64,000 bases of DNA, from positions 12,516,321 to 12,580,320 of the forward strand of contig NW_026262659.1 of assembly GCF_021869535.1 (NCBI RefSeq), read 5' to 3'. The first letter of the stretch is position 1. Every line of letters starts with the position of its first letter. Position numbers and translations under genes: made by a program. This DNA comes from Mytilus californianus (lineage: Eukaryota > Mollusca > Bivalvia > Mytilida > Mytilidae). Shown piece by piece: positions 57,112 through 64,000 of this stretch. Under the pieces are notes generated by a model. The model saw only the letters and a program-made list of their open reading frames with translations, made no database searches and had not been told where the DNA came from.

Positions 57112-57572
57112 ATGTACATTTCACGGTCTTTTCACAATGGGCACATAATTTATCACGACTTTTTCACGGTGTACGTTTTTGTTTTTCACAGTGTTTCTAC
57201 GGTCTCTTTACCCAAGTTTTCAGTTGGCACCTTTTACGGCATTTTCACGACAAATAAAGGCATATACTGTACTGTATCTACATTTCACGGTCTTTTCACA
57301 ATGGGCACATAATGCATTATGACAACTTTTTCACGGTGTACATTTTTTTTTTCACAGATTTTCTACGGTCTTTTCACCCAAGTTTTCAGGTGGCACCTCT
57401 TCACGGCCTTTTCACAAACTTTTCACAGCCTTTTCACGACAGTCATTCCACGGCATTGTCACTGATAAGTTTCACGGCCCACCGTAAATTAACCGTGACA
57501 AACACTGTAAAAATCACCAGCATTTTTACGGACATTTTCACGGCCAATCTACGGGGCATTGTTCCAGTAGTG
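57112..57572. promoter_or_regulatory. CACTA right subterminal repeat region with internal duplication
   Basis: The same motif in the opposite orientation (TTTCACGG, TTTTCACGGCC, TTTTCACGAC and others) occurs more than twenty times. TTTCACGGTCTTTTCACAAT then GGGCACATAAT occurs at 57119 and 57283, a tandem duplication with a 164-bp period that lengthens this side. Confidence 0.7.
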
Positions 57573-57575
57573 CAC

Positions 57576-58649
57576 ATGATTTGGGTGGCACTAAATGGTA
57601 AAAATGTCCTTCTTTAAATGCCAGTCGCGGCAAGAAACATACAAAAACCAATAATAGTACCGTTCCGTCTACATAAAACTCATAAGTTGGAAGGCCAAAA
57701 TAAAACACCAATTTGAAAATCATTGCAAACCAAAATTGCAACAGAATTGGAAAATCTATGTCTAGGTTAGTAAAATCTCAGCATTTTGCGTTCTTTAAGT
57801 TTCTTAAACTGAAAGATTATGGAAAAGCTCAAAGTGTTGACTAATGTATTGTTGAAACACCCGGGGATCAAACCTCTAACCACAATGACATCGACATGTT
57901 GGTTTTAAAACTCATTATAGATACCAGGCTTATAGTTTGTAACCTTTGACGTGTGTTTTGATTCCATGAGACTAATCAGTGAAGCTAGAATCACCAGTGA
58001 CCTGAAACTTTTGAATGTTACCCCTGTTCTTTTACATATACTCCTCTAAATCTGTTTTTTTTTTTTATTTAACTGTGAGGTGTTTAAGATTTTGCTCATA
58101 ATTTTGTTGTTTCTTAATTTTACGACAATCAAGAATACCGGGTATATTTTAGCCAAATTGGATGACGTTTCTGATTACTACAATGAACAATGCTTTTTAT
58201 CCTGATTATTTTTCTCTTTTTAAATTCATTTTGTAAATTTTTCAGTTTCTTAACACATTACATATTTTTATGTCGGCTGTCTGCACAACACGACGTTTAA
58301 ATGACCGAGATTTCTCATTCGATACAGATTTATTCAGACTGTTTGTTACAATATTTTTCGGCGAAATCATCTACATACGGAATGACTTTTCTTAAAAGGT
58401 AAACGTTCTACTTAAATTTAAAGGAATTGTTATCAACGCTTATAAAATATCTAAATATAGTAACAAAACATGCGTACAGAATACAGAATTTTATTAAAAC
58501 TTTTTTTCATAAAATATTTTGTTGATCGATTTAATGTTCATGTCATCTAGTTGAAGGCCATATAACATTATAATAAAACACAGATACGAATATTTATTCA
58601 TTACCTGACTTGTATTCTTCGATCTCGCTGTATTTTGACTACAATATAT
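57576..58649. other. AT-rich non-coding stretch
   Basis: No gene or repeat that I can support. Confidence 0.45.
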
Positions 58650-59097
58650 GGTTACAAGGAAGTAATTATTTACATAGGCGACAATGGTAGCCTTTTTTGG
58701 TCCTGCGTTTTCACTATCAAAGATCCATTGAAAACAATTTCGAATTCTGAATTATCGACACCTTTGGGTGTAATTGAAACGGCAAAACACATATGGTGCC
58801 GCAGCTTTTTTGATAGAAAAATGGCATTTTTTAAGGGTACTCAACGGTTCCGGAATTTTCGAAATAGTATGAATGAAGAACATCCCTTGCTAAATTTGGC
58901 ACAGAAAATGTTGCTCGTCACAGAGAGTTTTCTCTAAATTTTTCGCTATTTCTACACCAATGGCCAACACTCATTTCTCACTATTTTAATTTTGATTTCT
59001 AATTACCAAGGCAGCAGAAAATAAATTTACTTCTACCTATTATCTTGGATGTGAAATCTAGGTGGCGCCAGTCATCTTTATTTACTTCCTTTTAACC
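58650..59097. mobile_element. 448-bp MITE, copy 1
   Basis: Left end GGTTACAAGGAAGTAATTA; the right end in reverse complement is GGTTAAAAGGAAGTAAATA. TAT flanks both sides (58647-58649 and 59098-59100), so the target duplication is TA or TAT. A 100-codon ORF inside it is disrupted in the other copy and is not counted as a gene. Confidence 0.8.
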
Positions 59098-59949
59098 TAT
59101 ACTGACACATATTGAAATAAAATCGGATAACCTTTACATTAGTCGATTACTATATACCCCTGCTGCTTAAGTTCAAATTTTTGGATTAAAGATACAATTG
59201 TTCACCATTTAAAATGACTTTCTTTACAGGTACCCCCCTTTGCAGAAAACTTTACTTTTTACAGACTTTGGGCCATTGACCAGCTTATTTTGACTGTTTG
59301 GCTATGTTTTAAACGCGGTTTTTGATTAATGAAGTTCGATTAAGGCCTACTAAAGACTTTATGCTGATGATTTGATAACTGTGTCCAACTTATATGTCTT
59401 TATAACGAATATATGAACACCGTTGCATAAGAGTCAAAATATTTTATGAAATAGACTATAAAAATGCTGAAACTAAGAATTTATCATTGCTGTTATGTGT
59501 CTGATGTGAATCGTGTTCAGAATATTCAATTCGACGATACTAAGGAGAAACATTTATAGCCTTTGATTTTTTACCTAATTTTAATATTTTAGGGGCATTT
59601 TGGCACATTTTAGCCACAAAAAATACAAAAATTTCTCTAACGTGAGCAAAAATAAGCCCCCCTTTTTATGGATATGCATAACTACATGCAGTGTTATCGA
59701 GGATGAGGAGAAATGATTAAAGACAGAGTCCTTGGCGGAATTCTCGTTCTTACAGTAGGTTAATGAACCCGACCCCTTAGGCAGAAGAATAAAAAAACAG
59801 TAAAAATTTGATATAGACTATAGTTTCATGGCAATCAGTAATTTTCTTCTGGTATAGTTTATCACTTAGTACCTTATTAATTTACCTATCCAATTTCTAA
59901 AATATCTCGAAAAATACAGTGATGCGCCAGAAATCGTTATTTCGCTTTA
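59098..59949. other. Spacer between the two MITE copies
   Basis: AT-rich, no ORF of note. Confidence 0.4.
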
Positions 59950-60396
59950 GGTTACAAGGAAGTAATTATTTACATAGGCGACAATGGTAGCCTTTTTTGG
60001 TCCTGTGTTTTCACTATCAAAGATCCATTGAAAAAAATTTCGAATTCTGAATTATCAATCCCTTTGGGTGTAAATGAAACGGCAAAACACATATAGTGCA
60101 GCCGCTTTTTTTATAGAAAAATGGCATTTTTAAGGGTACTCGACGGTTCCGGAATTTTCGAAATAGTATGAATGAAGAACACCCCTTGCAAAATTTGGCA
60201 CAGAAAATGTTGCTCGTCACAGAGAGTTTTCTCTAAATTTCTCGCTATTTCTACACCAATGGCCAACACTCATTTCTCACTATTTTAATTTTGATTTCTA
60301 ATTACCAAGGCAGCAGAAAATAAATTCACTTCTACCTATTATCTTGGATGTGAAATCTAGGTGGCGCCAGTCATCTTTATTTACTTTCTTTCGACC
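59950..60396. mobile_element. 447-bp MITE, copy 2
   Basis: Very similar to copy 1 in the same orientation, starting GGTTACAAGGAAGTAATTAT. The right end has drifted (TTTCTTTCGACC), so its inverted repeat is weaker. TTTA on the left and ATAT on the right are a degraded target duplication. Confidence 0.8.
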
Positions 60397-61043
60397 ATAT
60401 ACGCTGTCTTATTATGATATTTAATGTTTTAATTCAGATTCATTTCCATGAGAAACCCAGCTCGAAAGATGTTTTCTTCTGTAACATTCAGATCTATTGT
60501 GTTAGCAAAATAAGAAATTTACATGCGCCTCTGTTTCTAACTTGAATAAATCATATGTAACTCTTTTTAGGCAGACTTCATACAAGAGCTCTCCGTAGAT
60601 AAAATTAAACTATATTTAAACCGTCAGCTGATTTAGGATGTAACTTCACTAAATTTCCTATTTTTTGGTGGTGATGTCAATCGAATCCATCCAATTATCG
60701 TGAAATTAAGGATACCATAGATACAGTTTAGTAATATTCAAATATTATACATCTAGCAAGTACGATAGAGGGTTGTTTAATAAACTAATCTTTACAACAA
60801 AACATATCGTGAACTTTTCATCTTAATATATCAAAATTGTAGTAGCACCTCATTATGGACTATACATCTACCTACCAGTTGATAGCATATACCAGGGATT
60901 CGTTTCCAGCCAAGATTTTTTTTGATGATACAGAATTAAGCTTACAAAGAAGCTATAAATCTAAGAGCTCCAAATGAACATTATTTTGTCCAGTCACACG
61001 TTTCATAGACGCCTTCATGATTTTGTTCACCGTTATGAAATAG
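60397..61043. other. AT-rich non-coding stretch
   Basis: Nothing nameable is visible. Confidence 0.4.
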
Positions 61044-61292
61044 TTATGTCATATATGACAACAAGCATGACCTCTTTCCTCGTTTGTAACATGAACGAAT
61101 GCAAATTTTAACCGTCTTTTTACTGGCAACTGGTTTCGCGATAGGTGCGTCTAGATGAGCAGGACCTTTTTTTTTCGATTCATCGTGTTTTATTGTCCCG
61201 ATGAAATCTGCTGTTAACATACTGATACCAGGCCAATTGAGAGAGTTAGCATCTCTTGCAGCTACATTCTGAGGGACTAAATCATCAACCAT
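61044..61292 (-). CDS. Hypothetical small ORF, 82 codons
   Basis: ATG at 61292-61290 in a reasonable context (GTAGAATGG). The protein begins MVDDLVPQNVAARDANSLNW and continues with PGISMLTADFIGTIKH and a lysine-rich middle. Its composition is more protein-like than other ORFs nearby (mixed charge, few runs), but I recognise no family, signal peptide or membrane segment. It could be a coding exon, a repeat-derived frame or chance. It has no partner ORF near it. Confidence 0.2.
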   Translation of the reverse strand: MVDDLVPQNVAARDANSLNWPGISMLTADFIGTIKHDESKKKGPAHLDAPIAKPVASKKTVKICIRSCYKRGKRSCLLSYMT

Positions 61293-63500
61293 TCTACTTT
61301 AGTTATCTGAGTCTGAATTTAACTAGTTAAAATATTTCACCGCTAGAGGTTTCATACCTCAGCTTTCATACTTAACAAGCATATATATATGTTTAAAAAT
61401 CTGACAAATCCTGTAATAATACACAAGCATGAGAGAAAAACTAAACAGATAGGCATGCGTATGAACCCTAGACACACTAAAACCTAAGTTCTTCTTTTGA
61501 AATGATGAGTGGGTCACCATATTTGAAAATTCAAAAGCCTATACAAATATTGAAAACCCGTTAAAAAGCAAGACCAAAAGTAAAGCAAAACCCGCAAAAG
61601 GAAGTAAAGCTATACATGAAGGAGAAATGGTATTCATAATTTTACAACAGTTCATTTTGATAAAACAACACCCGAATACTCATGTTAGTACATTCAGCAA
61701 TACCAGTTAATTGGTTATAAAAGTCTCAGGCATGAACTATCCGCCGACAGAGATATCGATCCAGTGGAAATAACATTAACGATACAAAACTAAATGTTCT
61801 CTTTTCGTCGAATGTGACTTACAGAATTATACACAGGTTTATACTTACATGAGTAACACAACAGTTGTAACATGTGGAGCATGATCAGCTTACCCTTCTA
61901 GCGCACGTTTGAGTTCATGTTGCTCAGTCTAAAGTAGTATTTTTTGTGTTGTTTGTTTTTCGGTCGTTTTTCGTTTTTCCAGGCGTTGAATTCAAGAGAG
62001 AATGTCCATTTAGTATCGTTCGCCTCTCTATTATGAGTATCTATTATGAGTTTATTTAATTCATAATAGGCATTATTATAATAGTATTTCTTCAGCATGT
62101 ACAGTGAATCTCTAGGCCAAAATATCAGAAATTCAAAATTGAAAGTTTTACGTTAAGAGCCGTTAAAAAAGGGATCATAAATGAACCCAAACCCAGTTTC
62201 AACTGTCTTCTGTTCCTCTATATAACATCATGTAATGCGAATTGTAATCTTCATTGGTTATAGAAAAGTATCACTACCAGGCAATTATTGTTTTGTTTTC
62301 TTAAACTAGAATATTAAGTGATTTCTTGACTGTTGTAAACTAAATAAATCTTTGTTTTTTCTTTTCTTTTTTTTTTGTTTTCATCGACTTGTGGTTTTTG
62401 TTTTTGTGCCTCGTTATTTCTTCCCTTTTGTATTTAAAAATAATTTCAAAACACTCATTCGACTGTATAATAACAATGTATAAACGGTAGAAATCAGATA
62501 TACCAATACAAAATATCATTTAAAAAATTGACACCCTGTATGTTATAATACCAAAATTAAAGAAGTAGTTATCAAAAGATATATGAACATATTCCATCAC
62601 TGCATTTATATCTGCATTTATCTATGGACCTCTTTGTCATAAAATAAATGAGAGTGGATATTCTCTTTATTTTACATAACATGCGTAGACAAAAAAGCGT
62701 ATAAATAGCAAAATTAGATTTTGTTGAATCTGAGACTTCATGTAGATACCGTGAATACAACAGAGAAAGTACCATATTGTTGGTTCTGGCAGTAATTTAC
62801 CTAGGTGATTTTTTATACATATCGTACGAAATACTAAGGATTTTCTACCCCAATGTAGTTTTCTAGGGTTCTAATTAAAGCCTAATGTTCATAAAAGTCC
62901 ATTATTTCTTTTATTCTAATCACATTACATACTTCCCAGGGGAAGGTAGAAAGCTGAAATTAATAAAATGTTCCTATTACAATATGTCTTAGTATAATAA
63001 ACAAAAATACACAAATTACATGTAGGTAAGTATCAGTTAAGTACACATGCACTAACAATATATGAATACACACACCTAAATCAATCAATCAGTCAAAAGC
63101 TCACACATCTAAATCCTAGTTAAACACTTGCAAAGTGTCTTATAAAACCTGTGCATATAAATATGTTACATGCTTATATATGCATGCATAAACAATGACT
63201 ACAAACTAGCATATAAGCGTTCCTAAGGTGTAAATATAAATAACCAACAATTCCTAGTGTGTAATTTTGCCTAATATTACATGTAATAAAAGATAATGGT
63301 TGATAACCTAGACAGAGAATTTTACCTTTTTGTGTGTAATAAATAAATGCAAAACATCTAAAAATATATATGTTTACGAAGGCAAGTATTTAATATACTT
63401 TATATAGGTTTACAAAGTGTGTATTGCCTGGACCAAGTCTGAAATTCAGTTCGTATGAACCAAAACAAATAACCTTTATTTACGGGTTGAAAACACAAAA
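61293..63500. other. AT-rich non-coding stretch
   Basis: Several short ORFs (for example 61898-62098 and 62572-62775) have no recognisable features. No repeat was identified. Confidence 0.45.
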
Positions 63501-63746
63501 ATCTATACCTTGCACTATTTGTGCATACTTCTAAATACATAATAAAAATATAATCAGGCAGGGAAATAAACTTTCTCTGTGGGGGACTTCTATTATTCTA
63601 ATTTTGTTTGGATTGAACTGAAAACGTGTTCAATGGCTGAATTTTGAGAGCTTTATTCGAAAGGCGATGGGAGCTACCCAAAAATATGTTTACTCTAAAC
63701 CTATACAAAGAAGGATAACTCAATACCAAAAACGTGAAACACTACA

Positions 63747-63756
63747 GTCCCCGCCT
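63747..63756 (-). promoter_or_regulatory. Candidate BEL/Pao polypurine tract and 3' LTR start
   Basis: On minus, AGGCGGGGAC is followed at once by TGTAGTGTTTCACG (from 63746 leftwards), the usual PPT-then-TG order at a 3' LTR. It lies about 115 bp downstream of the BEL-like stop codon. The LTR's far end was not located; an AATAAA lies at about 63651-63656 on minus. Confidence 0.45.
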
Positions 63757-63871
63757 GATTTTGACATAACAAAATCACTACATTTAAAAAAAAACAAAAT
63801 AAATTCAAACAATAATTTCTACAATTGTCTGATGATAAATGATTTCAACGTCCTTATAATTGTTCATTCAT

Positions 63872-64000
63872 TTACAAACTGATTATAATCGGAAAATAAG
63901 TAAGTTTAGAAATCGGACGAATGTAAGTTGCTGGTTCACCATTCTTGATGACACGCACTAATGCTTTACGAATCAAACCATCTGAACTCGGATAAACTTC
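63872..64000 (-). CDS. BEL/Pao retrotransposon polyprotein, C-terminal end (partial)
   Basis: The minus-strand frame enters from the window edge at 64000 and stops at TAA 63874-63872, giving 42 codons. It reads EVYPSSDGLIRKALVRV, then ATYIRPISKL. The pattern V(Y/F)P..DG(L/I)(V/I)R.A.VR...TYIRP(I/V)SKL is the hallmark of the domain that ends BEL/Pao polyproteins, after the integrase. The frame is clean here, so the element beyond the edge may be fairly intact. Identification rests on this short motif alone. Confidence 0.75.
   Translation of the reverse strand, partial: EVYPSSDGLIRKALVRVIKNGEPATYIRPISKLTYFPIIISL

Larger units (their letters stand above)
54646..57572. mobile_element. Non-autonomous CACTA (EnSpm-like) transposon, 2,927 bp
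   Basis: Left terminus CACTACTGTAACAACAGCCC; the right terminus in reverse complement is CACTACTGGAACAATGCCCC. The 3-bp target duplication CAC lies at 54643-54645 and 57573-57575. CACTA ends, a 3-bp duplication and dense subterminal short repeats are the three hallmarks of this superfamily. The subterminal motif is CCGTGAAA and variants. The interior has no long ORF, so the element depends on a transposase from elsewhere. It carries two smaller nested elements (55865-56022 and 56232-56365). Confidence 0.8.

Noticed and set aside
54646-57572. Ordinary foldback element or chance inverted minisatellites
   Set aside because: The CACTA termini and the exact 3-bp CAC duplication favour a CACTA transposon.
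58635-58937. 100-codon ORF near 58.6 kb
   Set aside because: It lies within the MITE; the second MITE copy has indels that break the frame.
63667-63882. 71-codon plus-strand ORF (MGATQKYVYSKP...)
   Set aside because: Covers the probable BEL/Pao LTR, PPT and stop region on the opposite strand.

Overview
The window looks like a gene-poor, AT-rich stretch of an animal nuclear genome made almost entirely of mobile elements and satellites. Several dispersed repeats match, from memory, repeats I associate with marine mussels (Mytilus-type bivalves), so a bivalve mollusc is the best guess. I found no convincing host gene, tRNA, rRNA or CRISPR array. The ORFs that can be assigned belong to retroelements, most of them broken.

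Layout. 1-14.5 kb is a composite locus. Two arrays of a ~540-bp tandem repeat (979-3355 and 10876-13710) flank a head-to-head pair of Penelope-like retroelements (PLEs; 4674-7562 on minus, 7563-10875 on plus). Each satellite unit carries a recognisable type I hammerhead ribozyme. The terminal repeats of the PLEs carry a second, hammerhead-like motif. A SINE-like insertion with a 12-bp target duplication sits inside one satellite unit, and a duplicated tRNA-like SINE follows array 2. 17.7-19.6 kb is a 5'-truncated LINE. 23.96-29.42 kb is a decayed Ty3/gypsy element with both LTRs, a PBS, a PPT and a 5-bp target duplication; its 5' LTR holds a MITE and its 3' end holds another repeat. 33.8-35.5 kb has seven tandem hairpin units. 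37.3-38.0 kb is a ~160-bp tandem repeat. 42.7-53.3 kb mixes TTAA-flanked MITEs, relics of a second reverse transcriptase family, a 1.1-kb direct repeat and another hammerhead-bearing repeat (ribozyme 53222-53265). 54.646-57.572 kb is a non-autonomous CACTA-type transposon with 3-bp target duplications and dense subterminal CCGTGAAA-type motifs. 58.65-60.40 kb carries two copies of one ~448-bp MITE. The right edge (63.75-64.0 kb, minus) is the 3' end of a BEL/Pao retrotransposon.

Most notable result: twelve hammerhead or hammerhead-like motifs from three sequence families occur in one 64-kb window. Eight lie in the satellite units (seven with a complete core, one with a substitution in the core), three in PLE terminal repeats, and one in the repeat at 52.9-53.3 kb. 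The ~540-bp satellite has the layout expected of a retrozyme: tandem units, each with a self-cleaving motif that would release a 537-539-nt RNA. All ribozyme calls come from reading the core and helices by eye, with no folding or assay.
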